This document shows positions 1 through 11,203 of a DNA stretch of 64,000 nt, piece after piece. The DNA lies in contig JAETXT010000001.1 of NCBI GenBank assembly GCA_019188255.1, positions 5,704,001 through 5,768,000 of the forward strand. The letters are read 5' to 3'. The notes under the pieces were generated by a model, which was not told where the DNA came from, made no database searches, and was given only the letters and a program-made list of their open reading frames with translations. Numbering within the stretch: position 1 is the first letter of the stretch; each line of letters begins with the position of its first letter. This DNA comes from Verticillium longisporum (Eukaryota; Ascomycota; Sordariomycetes; Glomerellales; Plectosphaerellaceae). Position numbers and translations under genes: made by a program.

Positions 1-1664
1 GATGGCGCGACTCTGGAAGGAGGCCGTTGTCTCGGGGAGGTTGTAGAAAATGCTGCCGACGATGATGGCCTGTAGGAAGTTGGTGACTAGCATCGTGAGG
101 TTCAAGCTGGGGTCGTTCTTGAGCATCACAGTACTGCGCCAGAGCGTCAGGCTCATCTGCTGCAGATAGGATAGAGTGAAGGGAGAGTTGGCACGTTGAG
201 ATGAGGACTGGTCCGTCCGCCGGGATTCGAGGAATCTGTTGTAGTGGTCGCCGTGGAAGGGATGCCGTTCAACATAATCCTCGATTTCTTTCAGCAGCAG
301 TGCGTGGTCGCTGCTTTCCTTCCATGCTCGGGCAAAGTCTTCGGGGGTTCGTGGTGTCTTGTTCTCCCAGCCAGGGCGGATAATCCGCTCTTGAGGGCTT
401 GTCATGGATGTCAGGAAATCGGGGGTGGTTTGTTGCTCGGGGCACATGAAGCCGAGTTCCTCAAAATACGCCTGGGCCCTGGAAGCCTTGCCAAAGAAGA
501 TTTGCCGGCCTTTATATAAGACAAGAACCTTCTCGAAAAGCTTTCGAGTGTTAGTATGGTTGCTCAGACGGCAGGAAATGTACTCACATCGTAGGCATCC
601 TGAGGAGCCTGATAGATGGCGACGCACGAAGTGCAACCCATGACATCAGCCTGGGTCCTCAAGGTCCGGCAGAATTCCACCGCGTTCGCGCTATCGAGCC
701 CCCTGGTGCTGTTATCCCAGCATTGCAAGGGTGAATAGCTCAAGGAAGCCTCGGCAATTGTAACACGCTTCCGCTCACCGCCGCTTACGCCTCGAATGAA
801 GTCATCACCGACGCGGGTATCCCTTGTATGTGATATACCGAACATGGCCATAGTCACATCGCGAAGATGTTCCACATACTCCTTGCGAGTGACTCCGGCA
901 GGGATGTTCTTCGGGCACCGGGTAGCCGCTGCGAAATAAAGGGTATCGCCGACTGTGAGCTGCGGGAAGTGGTGGTCGACCTCGGCAGTGTAGAGAGCTT
1001 CACCGCGGAAGGCTCCTCGGATCTGGTCGGGGTGGATGCCTTGATAGTTGAGCGTAGATGAATCTTGGACATGAAAGCCGTGGGTATCGCCGGCGACTGT
1101 CTTCAGGAACGTCGTACAGCCAGAGCCCGGAGGACCGAGCACGCAAAGCATCTCTCCACTATGGACGACGCCTTCCAGGTCGTACAAGATATTAACGCGC
1201 TCCTGCTTTTTATTGGACAACTTCTTGGCCAAGGTGGCAGCCTCTAAGAAGATGTTTCCCACACTCTTCTGGAAATCGGTGTCGGAGCCAAAGCCGTAGA
1301 CATTGAGGTTCTGGAAGGCGATACCCGTTGTCTTAGGTGGATTGCCCTCGAGAGACTCCTTCCTTACTTGGTAGAACGCCTTGGCCCATTGCTTCGCGTT
1401 GAATTGGGGCCCGTTGGGATCCAATGGTCCGTCTACGGCGAGAGGGAAGAGCGATGCTGCGCCGCCGCCCTGAGATTGAGTTGTGAATCTCTGGGCGAGC
1501 TGCAGGACATTTTCATGTACCTGCTCTTCGCCCTTGTCGGGGGTGTCGGTCGCGTTGCCGATGTCGGGGATCAAGGTATTGAGCGAACCTCGGGACGATA
1601 TGGGCTTGTCGGTCGCAGGAGCCGCCTTCTCGGCGTCGATACGAAGGCTTTCGTCGGAAGCCAT
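1..1664 (-). CDS. PDR-type ABC transporter, N-terminal part (cut by window edge)
   Basis: Full-size pleiotropic drug resistance ABC transporters (ABC-G) sit in the plasma membrane and export drugs, toxins or lipids using ATP. Seen here: exon 1 at 588-1664 (start at MASDES, preferred over an in-frame upstream Met because it opens the typical acidic N-terminus), a 47-nt intron at 541-587 with an ACTAAC branch site, then exon 2 at 1-540 running off the left edge. In residues from the start: Walker [10 protein letters not shown] at about 177-185 with the Cys in place of Lys that is usual for the first fungal PDR nucleotide-binding domain, the signature VSGGERKR near 293, and a degenerate Walker B ([11 protein letters not shown]) near 315. 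Exon 2 continues through the linker (YKGRQIFFG) into the first membrane domain ([13 protein letters not shown]). Only about 539 of roughly 1,450 residues are visible. No frame damage is seen. The substrate cannot be told. Confidence 0.93.
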
Positions 1665-2227
1665 TGCGCAGTGTTTCTCGGAACAGAAAGAAGTTGAAAG
1701 AATTTCAACAAGGAATGATATCTGAAATGTGCAGAAAAGTGACAAAGGATGGGAAATATGCTAAATTCGCCTTCCAGCTGATCGTTGAATATCAGTCATC
1801 GGTTAAGAACGTAGGTGACTGCATTTGGCAGGATGAATGAGACGACACCTTTGAATAGATACTGCGCTCCGTGCTGCTCGGACGAAGCAAAATCTGAATC
1901 CCCAGGCCCGTCCGGCGTCGGGTTGAACGGACTCCGGGGATTTGTGGAATCGGACATTTGGCCTTGAGGTTTGGCGATAAGCCCTGGCGATCGGCCAGTG
2001 ATGATGCATTCTCAGGAATCTCTGGCTGAAAGTCGAGAACAACGCTGAACCTTGCTGCACCAATCATCTCTCATGGCCCTACCCCATGACATAGCCCCGA
2101 TTCACTCCATCTCTGTGCCACCACGGGGAAACGGATTGTTCGCTGCCCGAAGACCGTGGTCCGAGCCTGAGGGAAATGTGAATGTTCCGCAGACGGTTGG
2201 TTCGTTCTGCTGGGAAAACACAGCTGA
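1665..2227. other. intergenic, upstream of the ABC transporter
   Basis: Presumed promoter region of the ABC transporter gene. I see no gene, RNA or repeat here; the open frames present are short and have no recognisable motif. Confidence 0.4.
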
Positions 2228-2581
2228 TTCAGGGGATGGAACAAAAAGGAAAACGCTCGGACAAGTGCAAAGAATTGCCACCGCCACTTCCAGAGGCTCA
2301 ACTCGAACATCCTCAGGGGAGCCGCTTCAGGCCACGGCTCCTACAAGAAGGTCAACAACCCTCAGCGCAGCGGCAACAACGTCAACGCCGAGTACTTCAC
2401 CAGCGGCGGCAAGAACCACGAGCTGCAGTTCAAGACCTCCCCCGGTCGCACCTACTGGATCTGGGATTGGGCTGCCATGGATAGCACCGTCCAGGGTGCC
2501 CTCAACCATGCCGACTTTGACAGCGTTAACTGCCCGTTCAACAACAACAACTTCGAAAACAACATGCGCGCGGCTTTCTAA
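2228..2581 (+). pseudogene. 3' coding fragment of a small, probably secreted protein
   Basis: An open frame ends in TAA at 2579-2581. Its last part reads like real protein rather than a chance frame (SGHGSYKKVNNPQRSGN, FKTSPGRTYWIWDWAAM, VNCPFNNNNFENN), with Asn/Gly-rich composition and two cysteines. An in-frame TGA at 2225-2227 closes it upstream and there is no suitable Met. So it is either the last exon of a gene whose 5' exon I cannot find or a broken remnant. The family is not recognised. The + strand frame is chosen because the other overlapping frames are arginine/serine-rich and look like shadows. Confidence 0.4.
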
Positions 2582-3115
2582 GCGGTACCTCTCTAGAAAC
2601 CTGTGGCATGAGAGGTCTATGAGAGGTCTTTGGCAAGCATTTCACCTTCTGTCCCTACTTAAATTTCGACAAGAAATAGCACTGTTGTCAAGGAGCCTCG
2701 CGACGAGTGAAGGACTGGCAACTGGTGATCTCTACGGGGTTGACGTCACAAAGATTGGTAATGAAACTTGATAATATGGGCAAGCTGCAATTGATGAAGA
2801 ACTAGCTGAAGATGGGAATCTACTCGGCAGTCAGTGGGGTCTAATGAGGGGTATATCGATTCCTTCGCGGCTTTGTCGAAGAGTTTGCCCTCTGCGGCCT
2901 CACCTGGGCAGGCAAATACTTCCCCACCAATTGGTTCGCCAACAACATAAGCGATGACGACAGGTGGGTTCGAGATGGCGTCCTTTATGGATGAGCGGAG
3001 GACTCGCTGCCTGTGGATCGGCGTTAGACTAGGACGAGGGCAACGGAGGCGGTCGTGGAGATGGAAGATGACGATGGTGATGTTCATGTACCAATGACAG
3101 TCACTTATAATGCTG
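2582..3115. other. intergenic, no gene recognised
   Basis: A 113-residue minus-strand frame (2746-3087) is open but has no motif I recognise. Nothing else is supported. Confidence 0.3.
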
Positions 3116-3120
3116 GTACC

Positions 3121-3349
3121 TGTCAGACGTACAGGCCCTGATCAGGGCTAACTTTGACGTCTTGTGAGGGATGATTAATTATCACAAAAAAAGAGACTTT
3201 TTTTCTATTCCCTTTTCTTCCTCTTGCCTATAAGGTTAGGTTCTGGCCATTATTATGTAGACCTCATCTGCGAATCAACGCGGATCCGGCAGTTTCTATG
3301 GTTATCCGGATCCGGTCGTTAAGGTCCCGCAAACAGGAGTTGTCTGACA
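3121..3349 (+). mobile_element. solo LTR, family 1, copy 1 (229 bp)
   Basis: The sequence starts TGTCAGAC and ends GTCTGACA, is flanked by the perfect 5-bp direct repeat GTACC (3116-3120 and 3350-3354), and carries the internal palindrome GCCCTGATCAGGGC. TG...CA ends with a 5-bp target duplication are the hallmark of an LTR retrotransposon; without internal sequence this is a solo LTR left by recombination. Two other copies are at 28479-28680 and 44722-44948. Confidence 0.85.
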
Positions 3350-3354
3350 GTACC

Positions 3355-4326
3355 ATGGATACCGATGACGGTGTTCCGGCCCCAAGCATACCCCATTCTG
3401 TGCGGTATTGGGCTTTTTTTTCCTTACTTACTGAATGATTTCCGCTCAGACCGATATTGAATTGTTATGCCAGGTCTTTCCCCAACTTGTACCGTGTCAG
3501 CAGGGTGTATCCCACCCAGATAGCTCAGTGGTTCCTGCTAGGCCAGCAGTGAGTCAGCAAGACGGCTCAAGTTTGCTATGAGGCACTTCATTTCATTTTT
3601 TTGTCTGAAATCAAACGCTTTAGATCAGTTTAAGGATGCTGTAGGATTCAATTATGGCCTCATGGGCGGGGGAAAGAAATGCTTTGTCAACTAAGGCGCA
3701 GCTTGGCGGCGCCAACCACTCACGCCGGTACGGAAGGTGAGCGGAGGAAGTCTTCTTGATGGCCGGGGGATTGGGACGATGTTACCAACCCGACTCCGGG
3801 AGAGATACTTTACATGTCACCGGTCATCACTCTTAGATACTGAGTCGTGACCACGACGAAGGCTCTCCTCCTGCATTTCTTGAATCTCAGGCTATGTCAC
3901 GGTCGAGATGTGCCGTTCATCAAACCGACCCACATATATCTATAAGTGTGTTGCTGCAACACTGATGAGAAGTCCATGCCACGACCACAAACCACATTGC
4001 CAAGCCACCGCAGCTTATCCATACACTCCTTTCATCAGTTAACTAGCATATTTTCTAACGCGCCACCCTGAAGGTCCTCTCGTCGTTCGTTCGCCTCGTC
4101 GCGGTGGCCTACGCGAACAAAAGCTCGTCCACACCAGCTCCATAATTCCGCTACTGACCGTATGATTTCACAAGGGGCGCTGCCACTATCGAGTCCATGT
4201 TCCGTGATCGTTAGATACCAGTCCAACCTCGTGGGATTCTGGCCCGTATTTCGACTTTTGTGGAGAGTAAAGGCCCCAAAGACTGATCGATTGTCATCGC
4301 GTCTCTCGCAGGGACATCGACGTTCG
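3355..4326. other. intergenic, no gene recognised
   Basis: No coding frame with a motif, RNA or repeat is recognised. It lies between the solo LTR and the 3' end of the Zn2Cys6 regulator. Confidence 0.35.
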
Positions 4327-6973
4327 TTAGAACTGGTTCTCTTCCATTAGGCCCCAGAGCTCGTTATTTTTCTGAAACCATTGCCCTAATTCCCATCCCT
4401 GAAACTCTACCTCGACAGACTGACCTCCGTCAGGCCCAGGATATGCTGGATTGTCGCTAGTGGTGGGAACTTGGGGAGGTACCAGCCCAAGCGCATGAAC
4501 GTACGTGTCAAATTCCAAGCAGTGCTCATCCAGATTGGTACTATTCATTGTTTTCATCTCCATGTACTGCAGCGCCACATTGTAGAGTACGTCGAACTGG
4601 CGGTGAATGCTGGCGGAGGCGTCTGAGTAGCCTCTCGCAGCCTCTAGAGACCTGACGAAGGCTTGTAAGCGGGCTAAGTCATTCCAATCGCCTGCTTCGA
4701 TTGTGTGACAGAATATAACGATGAAAGGAACGAATGGATTGTAGAGTATCGTCCTATAGACTGTGTTAGCTTGAATTCCTGGGTCGGATTAGGACTGCTA
4801 CGGACCAGTTGATATAAAGGTCAAACTGTCTGCCGTTGCCGGATCCAATCGCTTCACAGTACTTCTGATGTCCCTCAAGCGCCCCCCTTGCAGTTGTGAT
4901 GCATTCCGGGGCGAAGCTGGACGCTGAACCTTCCGATGAGGGCAGTGCTCGCAGTATCAGAGTCATCAGCGATAGATACAGAACGTCTTGGGTGTAGAAT
5001 GTTAGATCCATGAGCCGGCCAAGGGTGCTTCGCCACCGTCCACTTCTCATTTCCTGTCGTCAAAGTTTCAGCAATTGTGTCTCAGAACCAACCATATTTG
5101 GGAACTTACCTCCTCTTCCTTCATTGCATTATAAACTTCTTTCAACTCGCTGGCTAGGGCATTTGCCCAACTCACTCTGACAGACTCTAACTCTGCCAAA
5201 CCCGCTGGGCTATATAGCATTTGGTATACCTTGCCCTGAATACTAGATATCTTGATCCATCGAACACAGCAAGAATCATACGGCCCACAGTGCATTGGAT
5301 CAACTTTAGGTAGCTGGACAGTGACATCGTAATCCTGAACTGAGGATTGTCTCCCAAGTCGAAGCGACAATCCTTTGTCTGCACTGTAGAGCGTCCAAAA
5401 AATCCAAGTCTTCTGATTCCTGACCGCGACTGTGTCATTCGCCATGGACGAGGCCCGATGAAACCCGCTTTCCATGCACATATGGAGTGCCGTGGTCACA
5501 AGAGTCCATGCGATGGAGGTCTTGGAAGACGCGATTGCGTGATAGACCTGTTGTGACCTCTGTGAGCGATTTGATCGTGGACTACTGGGACAGGGAAGCA
5601 AGCTTACGCCGAGAAGAAGAGCAATGATATACTCCATGGTGTTAGGCATGTGCACCGGAAGTCGGGACAGCGCCGTCTCAAGGTTTTCTTCGCATGCCTT
5701 CATATGCTTTTGCAACTCTTCTTGCGTGGCAGGGTCATCTTCGAAATTCAGAAGCCTCAGGTAGATTTCAATCAATCCCGCGTTCACGATAATAAAATCA
5801 GCAGGACTGAATCCGCCAGGGAAATAAACTTTGACAACAAGTTGGATGAAACTTTCTGGCGATAGAAACATATGAAACCCGAGACTTTGAAACTGAGGAT
5901 GTTCTAGATGGCCGATTTAGTTAACAGTTGTCCCTCAATTTGTTCATTAGAAAGGAAAACCGGACTCACCTCTGCTCTTGCGTAATGAAGCCATTACTGT
6001 CTGAATTGGAGGCATTGGGTTCTCATCGGGTGACAATGGCGGAGTCGGGTCTGGTCTTGCGTGTTGATAACGCATGTCATGGCTGCTAGACGGCTTTTTC
6101 TGCGCATTAACCAGCGTCCGGAGGGCCTCAAGCGTTTCCCTCATCTCTAGTCGATACTCTTTCAACCGGCCCGTGTTCACGGCGTTCTCCAACAAATGAT
6201 TGGCGAAAGCGGCGTGGGCAGACAGGGACGAGTCTCCTTCAAACGGGGTCTGGGGCGTCAATGCATGACTAGACTCGTGAAGTAGTGAAGTGGTTGAATG
6301 TGATGTTGGTGCCTTGGATTGCGGTGTGGTTGATGTTTCGGTTGCTGGGCGAAAGCCTTGTCCTGGGGAGCTATTTGAGCGCGAGGGCGAGTTGGTAGTA
6401 AGGCAGCTCAACAGGCTGATGACTTGCTGCAGTTGCACCTCAATATTGTCCATTTTCTTCTCGCTGGAAGGGAAACGGTTAGCAAGAAACTGAGTGGGGG
6501 GGGACATGGTGAAATGCTGTACTATGCAGCTGTAACATGAATACGCTGCCTCTTCATAGCAAGCCGCTGTCGAGGCTCGTACTTGCATTCAACATCTGTC
6601 TTAGTACAGTTTGAGCAAGGGTCTTCTCGATCGCATCCGATCTATCTCGGCATTTTTTGTCAGCCAGATAAGTAGTGTAGGGTCTTGTGGAAGTGAGTGC
6701 CGCTGGATCGGGGCAGGGCACACCATACGTACCTTGCGTTGGCGGCATAAGATGCACTACATCAGATCTTGGTAAGCCAATTGGAGTTGATAAACAAGGC
6801 GACGCCCCTCAAAAGGTGGTGGATGAGGTTGTACTGGGGGGAAGGGGGTCACTCCCGGTCCCGTCAGGGACTTAGAGACATACTGCAAGCCGAGACGCTT
6901 TTTCTCCTAGCCTAGCATTGGAGTGATTCTCTTGCTCCGATTCCATCTCTTCGTCCGCTTCAGCGGCGTTCAT
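4327..6973 (-). CDS. Zn2Cys6 transcription factor with fungal_trans domain, 8 exons, 711 aa
   Basis: Nuclear DNA-binding regulator. Model (all junctions in phase): exons 6884-6973, 6733-6756, 6523-6641, 5970-6463, 5608-5903, 5110-5547, 4806-5053, 4327-4753. The binuclear zinc cluster is C-x2-C-x6-C-x5-C-x2-C-x6-C (CILCRQRKIGCDRED... to VECKYE). It appears only when a 24-nt microexon (6733-6756) is spliced between exons 1 and 3, so naive frames look damaged. It is followed by a short linker and coiled coil (AAYEKKMDNIEVQLQQ). The middle part (about residues 250-480) is the fungal-specific regulatory domain, with ALHMCMESGFHRAS and FWTLYSADKGLSLRLGR; the C-terminal part has WTILYNPFVPFIVIFCH. 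Intron 7 uses a weaker donor (GTCCGT). The gene is divergent from the NmrA-like gene across about 610 bp. Target genes are unknown. Confidence 0.9.
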
Positions 6974-7582
6974 GATCGCTGTAAAAGATGAATGTGATTG
7001 ATGGCTGACAATACGTTGGCTTAGCAGAACGAGAGCGAGAGGACCTCGGACACGGAGATTTAGGATGTGCGGCTCCAGCAGTGAGAGTAGTATATAGGCT
7101 GGAGACGTGTTCGAGTCAAGTGTACTGTACCCGAGAACCCCCGAACTCCGGGCACCACAACCAGTGACGGGCTCGTTGGCAAGCAGCGCCCCGCACCATG
7201 GCAGCCCCGCACCAAGGCTTCGGGGTCCGAAAGGTCCGAAAGGTCCGAATCGGTCCGGAAATGACTAGAGCCCCATTTGAGTCACACGGCGGATCTGGTT
7301 AGGTGCCCCTCTTAGTCTAGTTTAAATGGGGTATCCAATGCAGATGCGGGTTTTGAGTTTCGGATTTGCAGTTGAAGGACCAAAGGAGACGTAAGCGTAA
7401 GTTTTCGGTGGAAATAGGGATATTCAAAGAGAATGGCCAACCCTCCTATCGAGAGACTGACAGGAGTTCTGCCAGATTATCAGCCGAAGTTTGGACCCGT
7501 AACCTTACGAACAACTTTCCTCGCAATTACGCACTCTGCCAGTCTACATACAGAAACTTTGTTGCAAGCTCAAAAGATTAAC
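6974..7582. promoter_or_regulatory. shared divergent promoter region (Zn2Cys6 gene / NmrA-like gene)
   Basis: 609 bp between two start codons on opposite strands. It contains a short direct repeat GGTCCGAAA, GGTCCGAAA, GGTCCGAAT followed by a degenerate fourth unit (7224-7258), rich in the CGG/CCG triplets that zinc-cluster proteins often bind. Self-regulation or control of the neighbour is inference only. Confidence 0.45.
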
Positions 7583-8781
7583 ATGGTGAATGTCGCTATC
7601 CTCGGAGGCACCGGCCATGTCGGCAGGACTGTCGTGGAGGCGCTGAAGGAACACCCCAGCCACTTCGTAATTATTCTTGGCCGTAAAGTAAGTTTTTCTT
7701 ATTTGCAATATACCTATCTTAGAAACGGGCCGCATCGTCTCGATGGGTTAGAACCACGAAATTAACACCTCGCAAAGGCTCCCGCAGTGGTAGACTCTCA
7801 AGTTCCCTTTGTGGAAGCCGCCTACAGCAATGTCGGCACCTTGACCTCTGTCTTTGAGCAGTACAAAATACATACAGTCATTTCGTGTCTCTTGATTGAG
7901 AATGACAAGGTCAGCCAGTCACAAGCAAACGCCATCGAAGCCGCGGACAGGTCGAAGACTACGAAACGATTTATCGCCAGTAACTGGGCGACGCCCGCTG
8001 ATCCCTCGTAAGATTATCATAAATCCTGTAGCTTGGATAATAGCGACGAGGTCCGGTACGCTCTAACCTGAAGCCTTTTCACGTTTTCATAGGAACCCCT
8101 GGTCTCAATATCAGGTTCGCGCTCAAGAGCATTTAGGCAACACTTCCTTGATCTGGACCGAGGTTTGCACTGGCTACTTCCTCGATTTCTGGGGGCTGCC
8201 TTTCCTTAAGTCTCATATGGGAACCACTCTCATTGCCATCGATATCAAGAATCGCTTTGCCGGCATCCCTGGCACCGGGAATGAGCACATCTCGTTTGCC
8301 TACTCGTTTGACGTTGCTCGTTTCATTGCCGAGAGACTACTGGACCTACCTAGCGCACAATGGGAGCGTGCTACCATTGTACTTGGAGACAGGTTGACTT
8401 GGAATCAATTTCTTGTCCTCGCTGAAGAAGCAAGAGGTAAGAGTATTCCAAGGAGTAGAAGTGACAACCCCCCCCGGGCCCCCCTTAAGCTAACTCGCGT
8501 TGTCCATAGGCTCAAAGTTCGAGGTCCATTACGATACCGAGGCTGAACTTGCGGAAGGAAAACTTACGGAGCTCCCAAACCATGTCGAGTCGTACGGCTT
8601 CTTCCCCAAGGAGTCCCTTCGATACTTGTATGCCACGCTTGGCCATGTCATGGCCTTAGGTGGTTGCGATATCCCTCTCGAGGAGTCAACGAACAGACGT
8701 TTGTCCCCCGACTTCAAAACACTCACTGTGAAGGAAATGTTGGGGCAGACGTGGAAAGCCAATCCAGAAGCATTCTCTTGA
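7583..8781 (+). CDS. NmrA-like / isoflavone reductase-type NAD(P)-binding protein, 316 aa, 4 exons
   Basis: Atypical short-chain dehydrogenase-fold protein that binds NAD(P); family members are reductases of small aromatic compounds or redox sensors. Model: exons 7583-7687, 7778-8007, 8093-8436, 8510-8781, total 951 nt. The N-terminal dinucleotide motif GGTGHVG follows a first strand (MVNVAIL). Later parts include RFIASNWATPAD and NPWSQYQVRAQEHL. The length and the N-terminal Rossmann motif fit the NmrA/PCBER group. The classical SDR YxxxK motif is not seen, as usual for this group. Start chosen at MVNVAILGG because the fold begins there; longer upstream frames add no domain. It probably works with, or is controlled by, the divergent zinc-cluster regulator, but this is inference. 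Confidence 0.85.
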
Positions 8782-9451
8782 ATGATCCCAGGGAGTTGGA
8801 ATTTCAAGGGGGCCGCAGGATAGAGCTTTAAACGCCGAGTTAGAAACGAGTAATTTAGAATTTAAATGGATCATTAGTGACGCCCACTCCCATATCCACA
8901 CGTGCCACTATTACAGCCAACCTATAAGCCGGGGGGGTTCCCACTTCTCAGATTGCCCTCGGCATTGCACCGATATGGCGCGTTTTCCAAAAGAAAAAGT
9001 CCTGAGACGGGTATGGGAAGCCATTCTTTGGCATAGGTGTGAGTTCATGGGGAAACGGGGTGTGAGATCACTTATAGATCTGCACAATATCGGACTTCTG
9101 TCTTCAGCCTTCATGTCGGGTCTCGGGGCCTACTCTGCACTTACGCCGTCTTCTCCCCCCGGCTTGACGAGCGTTGTACAGTCATTAATAAGGGTTGCGT
9201 TATGGTATAATAGGGGGATGCCACCACTTACTCTTCAACCATACTGACACCCCGTTGATATGGCGAAAGACCTATGTGCTTTAAGATGCCTGCTGTTATC
9301 GGGAAAGGTTGGCACCTGAATTGCTCGCCAGGATCCTGATTTCCTTCCAGTGAAAGTTTGCATGTGCCTCAGTACAGGCGGCCCTGTAAGAGGAACCATT
9401 CGGGGGGCGCTGTTTCAGCTGCCCCGTCCTTACTGAGCCACAGTCCACTAT
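8782..9451. other. intergenic, no gene recognised
   Basis: Region between the NmrA-like gene and the LTR remnants. No coding or structural signal was recognised. Confidence 0.35.
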
Positions 9452-9572
9452 ACGAGTGCGCAACGCCCTACGACACCTCTCTGCTCACAGTCGCAACCTA
9501 AGCTTCTGCTTTTCAGAGCAACCACCCAACGTCCTGTCTGTTCTCCTTCGTGGAAATAGCCAGGTCGTAACA
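9452..9572 (+). mobile_element. truncated LTR, family 2 (3' 121 bp)
   Basis: This stretch matches the last ~135 bp of the complete solo LTR at 9619-10093 (shared ACGAGTGCGCAACGCC, ACCTCT/ACCACTCTGCTCACAGTC, CTAAGCTTCTGCTTTC) and ends in the same GGTCGTAACA. The 5' part is missing and no target duplication is found, so it is an older fragment. Confidence 0.75.
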
Positions 9573-9618
9573 AGAATATACGTATTAGGTGGAATCGACA
9601 AGCCTTGAGCCAGCTTCG

Positions 9619-10093
9619 TGTAACGACCAAGGGCCGACCGGCCAGGTCGCAGGCAGCCCCGCGCCAGAACCCCCATGTCACGGATGAGATAAACAAGGAA
9701 CATCACGCGCGGGCCCACAGAATGTTAAGTCACTTGACGGGATCACATTTCACGGTGATCCCCAGTTCGGGATCACTGTTGGGTTTTGGATCACAGTGAT
9801 CCACGATCCAACATAACAGGATCACGACATAACAGTGAGCCATCCAACATGGCCTCACACCCAACAAACAAGGACAGGATGATCGGGTATATAAGGATGG
9901 GCACTCCTGTACTTGTAGATACAGTCCTTCTTGAGGACAGTGATCAATCTAAGTCTTACCTTGTATCCATTGTAACGAGTGCGCAACGCCTTACGACACC
10001 ACTCTGCTCACAGTCACAGCCTAAGCTTCTGCTTTCAAGCAACCACCCCATGGCACTGTCTGTTCTCCTTGTGGAAATAGTCAGGTCGTAACA
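9619..10093 (+). mobile_element. solo LTR, family 2 (475 bp, complete)
   Basis: Starts TGTAACGACC and ends GGTCGTAACA (TG...CA with a near-perfect ~10-bp inverted end). It is flanked by the perfect 5-bp direct repeat CTTCG at 9614-9618 and 10094-10098. A TATATAAGG promoter-like box lies at 9888-9896, and several GGATCAC/GTGATCC repeats lie in the 5' half (about 9738-9830), which would fit a U3 region. No internal retroelement sequence flanks it, so it is a solo LTR. Confidence 0.87.
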
Positions 10094-10098
10094 CTTCG

Positions 10099-11203
10099 AT
10101 AGCCTGACCCTTTCTCAGCCTATTACTACTCAAGAATACTACTAATGCCAGCAGTAAGGTTGACTCTATCTTAGACAGAGCCCTTGGACCCAGGGCTATC
10201 TAGCAGTATGATATAACATTAAATGGTTAACCCTTGAGAAAGACAGTCGATCTACAAGCCCGATTATCCTAGTTCAATCAACTAGATCAATCTACTAGTA
10301 CGCAACGGCCACTATTTCGGAAGGCCCAAAAAGGGTTCAAAGTAAAGGATCACCTTCTAATTCCCTAACGACGTAGGATTCATCTTCTAAAACAGCAGCT
10401 AGAACAGGCAAGGCCTAAGAAAAGGAACAGGGTCTAAATCAGCCCGACTTCGAAGTTTTCCGACATCAAAGCTATTCACAGGGCCTAAATTGAGGTAAGC
10501 GACAAAGAGGATAGACTAAGTGGATTCAATGACCCTGAAAGGACTGTATTGTCGTTGCATCGCAACGGATTGAAAATTCGGGTTGAAGGGAGAGTCTGAT
10601 TTTTGGAGTCTGATTTTGTGGTCGGACTTTGGTGTGGCCGGGTGAGGGGGCTGCGGGTGAGGGGTGACTAACGTTATAACGTTATACAGCCGCGCCAGCA
10701 GCTTCCGAAAGTATCCGAAGGCGGAACGGGCGTGTGATCTGATGGTAGTGGCTATATAAGGTGCGGTTGGACCTTCTCTGGTAGAAGAGGAGGTCATATT
10801 TCAGCCGTGTTAGCTACGGATACCTACGATATAAGTTATGCCACAGACCTGTTGTGGAGACCTCTTCCCCCTGCTGATGGCGTTGAACCCTGACAGTGAC
10901 GGATGTTAGTGGCTTTGGTTGGGGAGGGGTGGGGGGGTCTCCGTCTGCTGACTGAACATTATGCCTTTGGCCCGTTGACGTAACGGTAGAAAACCCTAAG
11001 CACTGTCAATTTGTCACACCATCTGCCTGCTAGATACACTTGTGCTGTTTTCCTGTTCATCAGACTAAGTTAAATTGATGAATAGTGCTACGAAAAGCGG
11101 CTCCGCATCATGTTGATCTACCCATCCGCGAGTAACTTAACTCCACAAACCGTCCCTAAAACAAATGCAACATGGGTGTAACAAGAGCTTGCTGTTCCCA
11201 AGT
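10099..11203. other. intergenic, no gene recognised
   Basis: About 1.1 kb without a supported gene. It contains a short palindrome around AACGTTATAACGTT (near 10670). No element ends were identified. Confidence 0.35.

Noticed and set aside
2052..2771. 239-codon plus-strand frame
   Set aside because: Thr/Ser/Arg-rich composition and overlap with a better frame at 2228-2581; looks like a shadow.
3121..3349. Short element with 8-bp inverted ends read as a DNA-transposon MITE
   Set aside because: Three copies have TG...CA ends and 5-bp duplications, the pattern of LTR integration. A MITE of a 5-bp-duplicating DNA transposon is less likely.
6554..6757. Zinc cluster seemed frameshifted (KKCRDRSD...), suggesting a pseudogene
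   Set aside because: That frame reads through an intron. With the microexon at 6733-6756 and clean GT...AG junctions the full Zn2Cys6 motif appears and all eight exons stay in phase.
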